Origin: Leptasterias polaris
Taxonomy: Eukaryota > Echinodermata > Asteroidea > Forcipulatida > Asteriidae
NCBI GenBank assembly: GCA_037783415.1
Contig: JAZGTN010000062.1
Coordinates: 221,001 to 285,000 of the forward strand
Length of the DNA stretch: 64,000 nt
Direction of reading: 5' to 3'
Under the pieces are notes generated by a model. The model was not told the DNA's origin and did not search any database. It was given only the letters and a program-made list of their open reading frames with translations. Each line of letters opens with the position of its first letter. Position 1 is the first letter of the stretch. A program made the translations under genes and the position numbers. This document shows, in pieces, positions 49,941 to 60,502 of this stretch.

Positions 49941-50664
49941 TGCTTTCATGTACTAACGTGTGAGACCTGTTCCTTGATATGGGGAACAGCACTTGTATTT
50001 AATCATGGGATTTTTTTAATAACCAGGTCACAGAGGTTTGTTTGCTTCATGTACTAACGTCTGAGACCTGTTCCTTGATATGGGGAACAGCACTTGTATT
50101 TAATCATGGGATTTTTTTAATAACCAGGTCACAGAGGTTTGTTTGCTTCATGTACTAACGTCTGAGACCTGTTCCTTGATATGGGGAACAGCACTTGTAT
50201 TTAATCATGGGATTTTTTTAATAACCAGGTCACAGAGGTTAGTTTGCTTCATGTACTAACGTCTGAGACCTGTTCCTTGATATGGGGAACAGCACTTGTA
50301 TTTAATCATGGGATTTTTTTAATAACCAGGTCACAGAGGTTGTTTACTTCATGTACTAACCTCTGTGACCTGTTCCTTGATATGAGGATAGATATAAAAA
50401 CAGCACTCGTATTTAATGGGATTTTTTTAATAACCAGGTCACAGAGGTTAGTTTGCTTCATGTACTAACGTCTGAGACCTGTTCCTTGATATGAGGATGG
50501 AAAAACATATTTAAAAACAGCACTCGTATTTAATCATGGGATTTTTTTAATAACCAGGTCACAGAGGTTTGTTTGCTTCATGTACTAACGTCTGAGACCT
50601 GTTCCTTGATATGGGGAACAGCACTTGTATTTAATCATGGGAATTTTTAATAACCAGGTCACAG
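49941..50664 (-). repeat. tandem array of B, right (about 7 units, inverted)
   Basis: The same units as on the left in opposite orientation. The switch is near 49935-49960. The arrays are unequal, so the centre is a loop and not a perfect mirror. Confidence 0.92.
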
Positions 50665-51345
50665 AGCTAGGTTAGTTTAAATAAACGTTGACATATTCTG
50701 GAATATTTGTCAGTACTTTTTAATTGTATTTTCTACTATTAGTTTTTGTGTTTAAGCTGAAGTTAACCCAAATAAACGTTGACATGTTCTTGAATATTTG
50801 TGTACTTATATTTTTCTTCTGTGACTGTGAACACCCTCATACATTTTTGTTTAAGTAATTATGTTGAACAATACACACAGTTTGAATCTAGGGCTAAGGG
50901 CTATTTCCTATTGCCATTGGGGTAACTGAAAATTCACCAGAGGTGTCAATTTCCCATAGGCAGCAGTGAGTTAGGCCTATTTTCAATTTAGGAAGACCCT
51001 CTGTATAATCCACTACCAACGAAAGATCTGCCAAAAATGAATAGCACATCACAACGTACAATATTGTCGTCCTCGATTGATTCACTTTCCCCTCCCTCCC
51101 CTCTACCGTCCACAACCGCGCTGCCCTGGTCTCTAGGCAGGCAACCCATGGAGCCCATGCTTCTAACTGAAGAACGAACGGCACACACACAAGTGACAGT
51201 TCATCCAAATTGGCATATAATAATATGCAAGGCACGGTACGGACGGACGTACGTGTGCGTGTGCGTGTATCCGTCGCATCCGAAAGGCACCCGACAGTCC
51301 GAAAGGCACCGAACCGCTGGAAGCGTTAGTTTTTAGTGCCTTCCT

Positions 51346-51514
51346 TATGCATACGCCTCTCTTAATATTCATGCATGACGTCATAATTCTTACTTAAAAT
51401 GAGGCTATAGGCGCGCGTCCGCCACCACTTGCAGTGGCTGCGCCTATGGCCTCGTTTTGGGTTAGAATTGTGACGTACTCGAGCATAAATATTAAGAGAG
51501 GCGTATAGCATGCA
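51346..51514. repeat. hairpin nested in the right arm of B
   Basis: Mirror copy of 47762-47932. Confidence 0.85.
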
Positions 51515-51763
51515 TGGGAGCTGCCATCTTGCTTGTTCGCGGATTTGATTGTTTGAATATTCATTGAGCAACCTTGACAACGGTCCTAATTTACATAAAA
51601 AGGCGACGCCCCCAATGCTGCCAGCGCTACGAGATTCCCAAGACGTTAGTGAGAGCTAGTCAAGTTGGGTAATTCAAGCCACAAGAGGGCGCGCTGTAAC
51701 GAGTTGTAACGGAGCGCAGTACACTATCCATTATCGATCACTGACGTCTTGGGCCAAGACTAG

Positions 51764-51770
51764 ATTATTA
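51764..51770 (+). repeat. target duplication of foldback B, right
   Basis: ATTATTA, matching 47502-47508. Confidence 0.85.
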
Positions 51771-52376
51771 CGGAACCAGGTGTATTCGCACCTAGTGGGA
51801 TTTTGCCTCCGCCAGACGTCACTAACACTCAGCTGATGAAAAGAATTTTCTAAAGCCTGGGCGACTTTATATCGTTGCTCTTTAACGGTACAAAAGCGAT
51901 CAAGAATAGGGTTAGAAGTACAATTAAAATCACCTCCGAGTACAACAAACCCGTCATTATGCTCGGTACAGTGAGCAAGTAAAGAATCAATACAATCAAA
52001 AGCAAGACTGTCCGTCTGAGGAATGAGGATGTTATAAATATGGTACAAGACGGAATCGATATCTATTTTAAGATACAAAATGTGACTGTTGAAAATGGTA
52101 CAACAAGTAATAATATTAAAATTACAGCTTTTTTTAATCAAAGTAGCTACACCAATCCCACGCGAATGACCCTGCGCGCAGTGGATGCGATAAGGCCAGT
52201 GTTCCCAACACGAGGAACTTTCGTTTAGACCATAGGTTTCCTGCAGGAGAACGACGTCAGGATATGAAGAGTAACATCGACATAAGTCTTGACACTGAAA
52301 TTTTTAAGTTCGCCTGAACACCCTGCGGTGTTAAGTGTTGCAATGCGAAGAGCCATAATAAATACAAGAAGACCGT

Positions 52377-54516
52377 TCATTTTTTACGGGTGATGAGGGG
52401 TTCATCGGGGTCCAGTCTTTTAATTAGTAGCCTAAGCCTCTGCTGCTGATGTTTTTGAAGAAGGGGGCTGTTCCTCATGGGTTTTAGCTGTTGAACTAGC
52501 CCCGGGATATTTGAAGTGAATTTACGTGCGACCAGGGACGCCTTTTTGCTAGATTTAACGGTCTTAAGGAATTTGACCATCTCAATGTTATTTAGGGGGC
52601 CTTTGGAAACTTTTAAGTTACAAAACTCATTAAGGTCCTGAGAATATTGACTATTGTCTGAGTACACGGAATCGTTTTCACTCAGTTCTGAACCCTCCTC
52701 CATCGTGGTGGATGGGATGGGGGGTTGACTTTGGGAGGGGCGGGGTGAAGGAGAGGGGAGGGGTGAAGGGGAAGGGAGGGGTGAAGGGGAAGGGCGGGGT
52801 GAAGGGGAAGGGAGGGGTGAAGATGCGGGGTGGGATGAAGGAGAGGAGTTGGTTGTTGGGGCGGGGAGGGAAGACGATGTACTGGCCCTCAGTGGGGTGA
52901 GAACAGCAATCACGTTTTCCGCTGTGGGTTTATTTTGTTTCTTTTGGGAAACAACCGTGGAGAACAGGGGAATATTTTGACGGAAGGGAACCGGTGGGGA
53001 CCAGAAGGTTGTGGGCATGGGGGTCTTATCCCCGGCTGTGTGAATAGGGTGGGCTGTGCAAACTTCTGCTCGCATTAATTTCGATGGGATGTTTGGAGAC
53101 GGAGCAGAAGATGGTTGCTTCGTGGCAGTGTTGTAACCAAGTCATTTTTTGTCAAGTCAAGTCAAGTCGCAAGTCATCTTTGGTCAAGTCAAGTCAAGTC
53201 ACAAGTCATTTTTGTTCAAGTCAAGTCAAGTCGCAAGTCAAATTTTCACAAGTCAAGTCAAGTCACAAGTCAAATTTTCGCAAGTCAAGTCAAGTCACAA
53301 GTCACATAATGTCCCGATAAGCCCACTCCCATGATGTTGTGACAGACTAAAAAATACAACAATTGAACCACATGCACGGCAATAATTGCCGTGCTTTTTT
53401 AGAATTTGAAGGGCATCGCAGCAATTTCGTAAGTGTAAAAAGGGCACCACGGCATTTTTGTCGAATGTGGGGGTATCATGGCAAAAACTTAATTTTACAA
53501 AATTTAACACGACAGGTGTCAGGTGAAAAAACTAAGGTTGAACACAACCACGGATGTGATCTAAAGCAATGCGTCTTCACCACCACAGCATTTTGACTAT
53601 CCTATGCACAAACACCCCGCAAAAAATTCCCCAAAACAACAAAACAAAACATTTAAAAAGAAACAAATCTTACGTTTTACATTTAAATAATCTTTCTGTT
53701 GATCCAAAATGTCCAAAATTGTGTCATTTTGGTAAAATAAAGCCTATAAGTTGTGCAGTTTTCCGTAAACAAGCTAACATTTCCGAGGAAATGTGCTTTG
53801 AAGACCATACTGTCGACGGCTTTTGCTCATTGCTCTGTACACGTTTTTTCGCGCACCAGCGATGGTGATTATTGAATTCGAGGGAAAAACCCTTTTCCCC
53901 GAGCATGCGCAGACACGTAAAGTCTTTTGTCAAGGCGTTTCAAACAGGTGTTGTGGGATATTTCACCAATAGAGGGCTTTTACTCCAATGGTATTGCATT
54001 GTTTTGAAACGCCCTCTAGCGTTCAATGTTTCCTATCTTTATTGTTGCGCATAAAGAAACGACATAACAAAGACTAGCAGCCTCTAAATTGGAAAAGACG
54101 TGACCGCGTGCGTTGTGTAAACTGTGATCGCAATGTGGTCCGTGTTTTGCGGAACTTCCGAGTGAATTGTTTCGACATTAATTTATCCGAACCCTAAAAA
54201 TGTAAACGTATAACTTCACATTTAATATTCCTGTGTTGTAACCAAGTCATTTTTTCTCAAGTCAAGTCAAGTCGCAAGTCATATTTGCTCAAGTCAAGTC
54301 AAGTCACGAGTCATTTTTGCTCAAGTCAAGTCAAGTCGCAAGTCAATGAAATTGGCGACTCGAGTCTGACTCGAGTCCAAGTCACCGACTCGAGTCAACA
54401 ACACTGCTTCGTGGTAACTGAGGGCTGATCAGAAATGGTAGAGGTACGGCTGGTTGAGGGACGGGTCGGAGAGGGGGACGGAACAGGGGACGGAACAGGG
54501 GACGGAGCAGGGCGCT
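52377..54516 (-). pseudogene. LINE ORF1, 5' truncated and split
   Basis: 52377-53117 plus 54415-54516 on the minus strand join in frame across the hAT-like insertion (PSVTTK|QPSSAPSPN). Visible parts are a Pro/Ser-rich region with PSPSPLP repeats, an acidic stretch (EEGSELSENDSVYSDNSQ) and a basic C-terminus ending ITRKK. The N-terminus was lost at integration. No RNA-binding zinc knuckle is seen in what remains. Confidence 0.8.
53126..54406. mobile_element. hAT-like non-autonomous element, 1281 bp
   Basis: The ends CAGTGTTGT... and ...ACAACACTG lie between exact 8-bp duplications CTTCGTGG (53118-53125 and 54407-54414). Both features are typical of hAT. Subterminal TCAAGTCAAG repeats lie at 53148-53305 and again, in direct orientation with part of the end, at 54232-54345. 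GCACGGCAATAATTGCCGTG at 53374 is a near-complete palindrome. No transposase domain was recognised. Confidence 0.88.
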
Positions 54517-54518
54517 TA

Positions 54519-54636
54519 GCAAACGTGTGCGCATACGTATACAATGTCGTGAAACAATTCGCGAATATATGCGCACACGTATGCCATGTCGTGAAACAAT
54601 TCGCGAATATGTGCGCACACGTATGCAATGTCGTGA
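54519..54636 (+). repeat. 118-bp direct repeat, right copy
   Basis: Identical to 43918-44035. After it the 42-bp array of element A continues in register (AACAAATCGCG). Confidence 0.9.
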
Positions 54637-54735
54637 AACAAATCGCGAATGTGTGCGCACACGGTATGCAATGTCGTGAAACAATTCGCGAATATGTGCG
54701 CACACGTCTGCGAATATATTTGCGATGTCGTGAAT
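54637..54735 (+). repeat. 42-bp tandem repeat, rest of left arm of element A
   Basis: Units of AAACAATTCGCGAATATGTG plus 22 bases, containing the palindromes TTCGCGAA and GTGCGCAC. Confidence 0.9.
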
Positions 54736-55189
54736 TTTATTGCATACCATGTTGCATACCTTTGAATAAAATGTCTAATGATCTGGGGGGTTTCTTGCCT
54801 ACAGTGAGATAAGCGGTAGTCATTGCAGCGGTAGTCATTGTTGTGAGGCAAGCGAGGCGGGTGGCGTATTTCTTTTTTCCCAGGACGAACGTGCGCTATT
54901 AACATAAAATGGGCGTGTTTGACCGTAAAATACCCTCGCGCGTGCGTACTCTTCGACCTTGATTGTAATAGCACATGCAGTAGTACTAGTAGGCTGTAGG
55001 TAGATAGCTTATGCTGTAGTACATGTTGGCGAAACTTAGCCTGGTGTCAAGTTCCTGGGTACACATTATTGTATAGCCATGCTTACAGGAGCCTGACTGT
55101 AGCGCCACGTACTCCCTAGGTCACTAACAAATTGTCTGCAACTATGACATCTCCCAAAGGTATGCGACATGGTATTGCAATAACGTTCA

Positions 55190-55452
55190 CGACATCGCAA
55201 ATATATTCGCACTCGTGTGCGCACATATTCGCGAATTGTTTCACGACATTGCATACGTGTGCGCACATATTCGCGAATTGTTTCACGACATTGCATACGT
55301 GTGCGCACACATTCGCGATTTGTTTCACGACATTGCATACGTGTGCGCACATATTCGCGAATTGTTTCACGACATTGCATACGTGTGCGCATATATTCGC
55401 GAATTGTTTCACGACATTGCATACGTATGCGCACACGTTTGCGATATGCGGT
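55190..55452 (-). repeat. 42-bp tandem repeat, right arm of element A
   Basis: About six inverted units that mirror the left arm. Being 14 codons long and free of stops in several frames, they give long but meaningless reading frames on both strands. Confidence 0.93.
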
Positions 55453-55870
55453 GTCCCTTCAGGGCCACCATACGTTGTCTTTGATTGGGCGAATTGGGCT
55501 ATAAAAAGCGTTTGAAAGCGTTTTTTATGAAATGAATAAGTTGGAAAGATGTGTAAAAGTCGAATCTAATGATCCACACAAATATGTCTCACATAGTCAA
55601 AAGCATTGATTGAAATTGAATTAGTCCGGTCCATTTGGGTGAGATTTGAATCAGTAATACATTATTAAAAAGTGACCCATACTAATACTGAACTCATGTT
55701 TTTTCGTAAACCAATGGTTTGAAGGTCGTTGCTTTTCGGGCGGGGGACTGTATTGAAGAACGGTCCAATAATACTGTACCCTGTGTTGTTGACTCTAAAC
55801 CAGAGCGTTTGAAGTACACCAGCATTCTGAAACGCGCTATAGGCCTATCTTGATGACAAGCGTACGGATC

Positions 55871-56693
55871 CTTCATTCATTTCATTTTATTAACATTACA
55901 TTTCGTGGCCCACAGGCCAAAATGGACGTGATTTACAATCAGCAATTAGCATTCAATAGTAAAAACGGTATGAAAAAACGGTATGAAAAAAGTATGATAA
56001 AGAAACGTTAAAACACACCAGAAAACAGAAATTTATGAGGAATGCAATCAATAAAATTACTAATAAACAATGAATGTAAAAAACACAGTGGAATACAGTA
56101 TGAAACATGAGAAAGAGTAAAAACATTAGGGGCCTAAGCAAATTAGTCAAAATAAGGAATTGGGCTATTTTGAAAACGAATGGTTCTGATACGGCCGGAG
56201 CTGTGAAACTTTGCCATGACTCGACCACCTATGAAGGAGGGATGAGATCGTTGGTAGGATCTGATTTTTTAGACAATTCCTCCGCAAACCCCACAGCAGC
56301 GATCTACCCTCCGGTCAGAAGTCAAGTTCACAACTTTGTAAGGCATCAGTATAGGAAAAGTATGAACGACCCAAGATGGTTCTGTAAGTTCTTTTCTGAA
56401 TTCTTTCAATATCATCGCTTTGTTTTTTTGTCAAACCAGAGTGCCGAGCTACATCTGCATATTCTAGTGTAGATCTAACATATCCTTCATAGACAATTTT
56501 TGTCTCCTTATACGGTCAAATCCAGAAAACGTTTCAATGTTCTTAACATAAGAAGACGTCTATTAGATTTACGTAACATCTCATTAACTTGAGCATCCCA
56601 TTTAAGGTTGCTTTGAAGCATAATGCCAAGAACCTTAGCCTCGTCAATGTAGGAAATGGATTCAATACCAATTTTTGGATAAGCTGAGCTCAA
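55871..56693 (-). mobile_element. LINE 3' fragment (CR1/Jockey-like RT end)
   Basis: The minus strand reads EAKVLGIMLQSNLKWDAQVN then NRRLLMLRTLKRF. After a frameshift it reads KIVYEGYVRSTLEYADVARH and GLTKKQSDDIERIQKRTYR, the C-terminal part of a non-LTR reverse transcriptase. It ends AATAAAATGAAATGAATGAA. It is truncated and frameshifted. Confidence 0.8.
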
Positions 56694-59680
56694 AAATTAA
56701 ACGGCTACAAACATACTAACAATTGAGAAGGAAAGATGTGTCAGGTGTCAGCAAATATATTTTATTTTGTGTAAGATATTTGTTGAGAATTTTTGTAATA
56801 TTTAGCATTTCGCATTGGTTGATAACGGGAGCTTGGTGCACCCATTTGAAAATTAAATTGAGAACCGTGATCGATGTTCGAGGAATGACATGGCGCCCTC
56901 TACTGACTTGAACTTTCATATAAACGTGCGTCGTGTGCTTCAGTGATATCATGAATCAACTCGATCTAAAAGAAAACAAGGAAAAAAGACTTTTGGAGTT
57001 TACGGACCTTATAGTTCAGCCTGTAGACGTACCATCACCGGATACAATCAGAGAAGTAGGAACACAACTGAAATAGTATCGAAAACACACTCGAGTGACC
57101 ATCATTGATTATGAATCAAACATCGTCTGCTTCCAGACTTATACACTATCAGGACCGGGCCGTGTCTTTTACTTACAGGGACCCTCTCGCCTGTATATTC
57201 CAAAGTTTTTGACAAATGTCATGGTGACTTGCCACAAATGTTCATCTTTACCAAGTTCTACATGATGACGTAAAAACAAATTAAACAATTCGCCATTTCA
57301 GGGATTTGTTTGTACTTTTTGCTCATGTTTGGTAAAAACCCGTTTTCCTGCCCACAATTTCCGTATTTTTTTTCCAAAGCATCGCAAAACTTGTTTATTT
57401 TGACATAATCAATACAATGGCATTATACTTTATTACTGGGATCACCACTGGGGGCGCTATAACGTTAGTTTATCCCATTTTTGTGAAAATTTCCATTTTA
57501 AGTTTTTCCACTCAAATCGAGATTCTCGTCAGCCTTCTTGGCCCAGTGTGCATGCGATGAGGCCTGGCTGACAATTCTATGCGGTATTTCTGTGTCTGAA
57601 AAGTTAGGAAATTAGCTCGTTCAAAAATGTTCCATAGATAAAAGACACTTGATATAATTTGACCCCCTAAATGCAGGCTGAAAACACAAAATCCAAGTTG
57701 CCGCCGGATATTGGCCATTTTGAATGCCATATGCATTTAACACTATCCCGTGACACATTTACACCACTGTTTTTTTGGTAAATACAAAAATATTGCAAAT
57801 TTTGTTGACAAACTAATAATAACTAAAAATCAGGTGTGCTTTCACTTTCGTGTTTCCCTCTTTTTTTATATAAAAAAATAATATAAGTTGTTCAGACAAA
57901 AAGGGGACGCAATGATTTACATGTGTTCAGTGGCGTAGCTATATATAGGGCCTATGTGTCTTGTGACCTGAAGGAAACAATAGAGAAAAGTGCTACGCAT
58001 TCACTTTGTCTTAGCATGATTTAGAGATTTGACGCCCTCTTATGCCATTGAATGGATTTCGTAATTCACAGGTCCGACAACTGGATTGAGAGACTATAGA
58101 TATAGATACTTGGATCATCGACCGATTCGAAGAATAGGTCAATGTATTTTGACATCAGCAATGTAATTTGATTTTATGTAATGGCGACGATAAATCGATA
58201 ATCATGTTAGTTTTTTTTAAAGTTCATCTCACGTCACCTATTATGACAAATAAATGGCGCCAACTCAAATGGACACAATTTGCACTCTCGTCTGCATTGG
58301 GGGTCTTATAAATACAACTGTGTACATACACATCAAGTAATAAACCGTTTTCCAGAATGCACTTTGGTCTTTGTACAAGAATTAATGGCAATTAAAATTG
58401 TGGCCATTCGTGACGGTCGTGTTAGCTTTGTTTGTCTTCTCAGGCTCACCGCTCCACAATGCAAAAATAAATTACTTATTTCTCTTAAACATGAGGATTG
58501 AAAAAAAACTACAAGAGTTGATAGAACTTGTAATCTCAGCTTATTCAGAACACTCCGTTATTTATACCACTCGTCAAGTTATTAAAACCTGCCAGCACAT
58601 TAACTAACACAACGTTTTACACTAAACAAACTGAACAAGAAGATGTTGACATATTATTTCGGTCGCTGTTGATTGACATTTGAAAGATTCTTTCTGGTGA
58701 ACTTTTATGACACTGTTTTCATTCCAAAGTAGCAGTTTCACGAAAGTTGCTCAGTTTTTGTAAGATATGAGTTGTGACTGGTATGGCATTGTTTTAACAC
58801 GGATCCTAAAGCAGCTGTCTAAATAAAATGCTGTGAATGCGTGCGGCTGAATTTATGTATTGTTTGTTCCTTTAAAACAATATAATACAGATGTTTGAAC
58901 ATTTGCGCAATGTATTTTTCACTTTTTTATGACGGGTGCAAAATTCTGGTAGAGAGGGCGCCCTGTTGAGTGCCAAACTGATGATCCACCCTACACACTG
59001 TTGATTCCTGCCGTGCAATCCGACCAAATCACCTGATGACTGACGTATAGGTTGTCCGAATTGGCGGCTACAGCTACGGCTATGGCTGCATCATGTCATT
59101 ATGCGTTGAAGTATAGGTTGTCCTTAGCAACACCCTTAGCAACAGTCGTAGCTGTAGCCGCTAATTGGGATACGGCCTAAAGTACTACCCATCTCCAGAC
59201 AGACGGGTTATGCATATATAATGACGCACACAAAGAGTCAAGCATCACTTCTTATTGAGCGAGATAAACAAAAATCTAAAAAGCTTACAAAAGCTGCATC
59301 TAAGACCTCGTCATTAAGAATTCCCGACTGCATGTTAACATAATTTTGCGAACTAACATAGAGTTTCAGAGAAGAACATGTCAAAAAGAGAAACAAAGAA
59401 CAAAATTACCGGTTTTAAGCAACACAAGACACGAGTTTATACAGCTTGTTGTGACAGAATGGCCAGCATCTTGATACAAAATTATCGTGTGAATAAAACA
59501 AATTAAAAGAGAAAACTACCTTTTAGAACAGCCACTGGATACAGTAAGTCTAGAAATAACCGCAAAATTATTGTCATTATATACATTTCTAGTAATGAAA
59601 CTAAGGATGCTTCATAATTAGTGAACTTGATCAGTGAGATAGCAAGCCTGACGAAACCTGTAAATAAGGTTGCTTGCTAT
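56694..59680. other. intergenic, no gene seen
   Basis: No feature could be supported. Confidence 0.4.
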
Positions 59681-59689
59681 GTGAACCAG

Positions 59690-59916
59690 AAACACCGGGG
59701 TTAACCCAAAGTCTTCCACGTGTGCTCTTGTACTTGCACTACCAATCCATCCTAGTAGGCCATACACAGGACCTACGGCTTAATGTCCCATCCATCCAAA
59801 AGACAAATAATAATAAAGTATCTTGTTCCACGACTGGGACTCGAACCCACACTCAGCTCGGATCAGAAACACCAGAGCTCGAGTCCGGTGCTCTTAACCG
59901 CTCGGCCACGACACAT
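59690..59916 (-). mobile_element. tRNA-Leu-like SINE copy
   Basis: The tRNA-like part is 59914 down to about 59828, with GTCGTGGCCGAGCGGTTAAG and GGGTTCGAGTCCC on the reverse strand. There is no acceptor pairing. The same family as 30-226, with a shared TGTCCCATCC body. Confidence 0.7.
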
Positions 59917-59920
59917 CGAT

Positions 59921-60037
59921 GGCTGTGACTGGAGTGGCTATGTCAAATGTCAAAGGCTGTGACTGGAGTGGCTATGTCAAATGTCAAATGGCTGTGACAG
60001 GAATGGCTTTGTCAAATGTCAAATGACTGTGACTGGA
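59921..60037 (+). repeat. 35-bp tandem repeat, about 3.4 copies
   Basis: GGCTGTGACTGGAGTGGCTA units at about 59921, 59955, 59990 and 60025, directly beside the SINE. Confidence 0.88.
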
Positions 60038-60269
60038 GACAAAACAGTTCACATGTTATCAAATATAAATAGTTCGTTAAAGTTTGGTGACATTAAAATT
60101 CCATTTGAATACGTCACACTCCCAACTTATAATGGCCCGAGATATCTACAAACTCACGCATGTGTTTCGCAAAAACCTGTTTTGATTTGAGCATTCAAAT
60201 TAAGAATGCCTAACACTCAGCCAAACCAAACAGGCGTATTACACAACACACCCGTCTTCTTCTTGATGT

Positions 60270-60502
60270 AGGTTTGGAGTATAATGCATGTCATTATAGG
60301 GACCATTGCCTACAAGCTTTGCTTTTTAAATGGATCCCTCTGCAGTGTCATATAATGCTTTTTTTGTTTACATCTAATATTCTTCAAACCTATGCTGTAA
60401 AACATTTACTTTGCATTATGAAATGATTACTTTTGATGTATATTGTTTTTTGCCTTTTTGATACTGTGGAAATAAACGAACCTTGAACCTTGAACCTTGA
60501 GT
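60270..60502 (+). mobile_element. probable LINE 3' tail
   Basis: AAATAAACGAACCTTGAACC and further ACCTTGA units at 60470-60500 look like the microsatellite tail of CR1-type LINEs. No coding part was recognised. Confidence 0.4.

Larger units (their letters stand above)
47509..51763. mobile_element. giant foldback element B, 4255 bp
   Basis: Two arms of about 1.1 kb (47509-48610 and 50665-51763), both starting CTAGTCTTGGCCCAAGACG, are near-identical inverted copies. Seen differences include a 6-bp indel and single substitutions. The inner part is two opposed arrays of ~100-120-bp units. Excising it with one ATTATTA restores the LINE frame (FRNN|AARGSLSKSRLD), which fixes the borders. No transposase. 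Confidence 0.92.
44260..52380 (-). pseudogene. LINE ORF2 (endonuclease and reverse transcriptase), broken
   Basis: The start overlaps the ORF1 stop as ATGA (52380-52377). MALRIATLNTAGC opens the endonuclease, followed by LLQETYG, GGDFNC (near 51920-51940) and, beyond foldback B, KSRLDKFLIS and SDH. The RT includes YNKSPGLDGLTSEFY, NWRPVSLLN, GIRQGCPLS and the catalytic AYADD near 46005. A Cys-His motif CGWC...HLFITC lies near 44600-44640. Frameshifts are seen near 52300, 46910, 46295 (an A-run), 45960 and 45850 (a duplicated TGATCCA). Foldback B splits the endonuclease just before KSRLD. It once copied RNA to DNA at a nick; it cannot now. Confidence 0.88.
44036..54518 (-). mobile_element. Tx1/L1-like non-LTR retrotransposon, 5' truncated, with two nested insertions
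   Basis: Minus-strand LINE. It starts inside ORF1 at 54518, then comes ORF2 with an APE-type endonuclease and a reverse transcriptase. It ends with CAATAAAGC and a short A-tail at 44042-44037. About 4.9 kb is LINE; the rest is the hAT-like element at 53126-54406 and foldback B at 47509-51763. GGDFNC, SDH, YADD and a terminal CGWC...HLFITC motif place it among L1/Tx1-type elements. It is dead: multiple frameshifts plus the two insertions. Confidence 0.9.
43888..55472. mobile_element. foldback-type DNA element A, split by a LINE
   Basis: The ends TATGGTGGCCCT...GGGAC are inverted. The 6-bp CGTTGT is duplicated at 43882-43887 and 55473-55478. Each arm of about 290 bp holds several 42-bp units. 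With the LINE at 44036-54518 removed the element is about 1.1 kb, and the arms match unit by unit, including the odd unit with AAATCGCGAATGTGTGCG. The ~440-bp centre (about 54740-55180) has no recognised coding sequence. Confidence 0.85.

Noticed and set aside
48606..50664. CRISPR-like array
   Set aside because: Units are contiguous tandem copies with no unique spacers, in a eukaryotic foldback element.
47942..51336. Identical reading frames of about 70-113 codons in both halves of foldback B
   Set aside because: They are mirror images caused by the inverted arms, overlap on both strands and show no protein motif.
53569..53933. Domesticated transposase or THAP-like protein inside the hAT-like element
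   Set aside because: Frames on both strands are short, and the spacing of Cys and His residues fits no domain I could defend.
54382..55515. Reading frames of 90-150 codons in the 42-bp arrays
   Set aside because: The unit is 14 codons without stops in several frames and both strands; the peptide is simply the repeat.
59828..59914. Functional tRNA-Leu gene on the minus strand
   Set aside because: The A and B boxes are good, but the ends do not form an acceptor stem and a SINE body follows.
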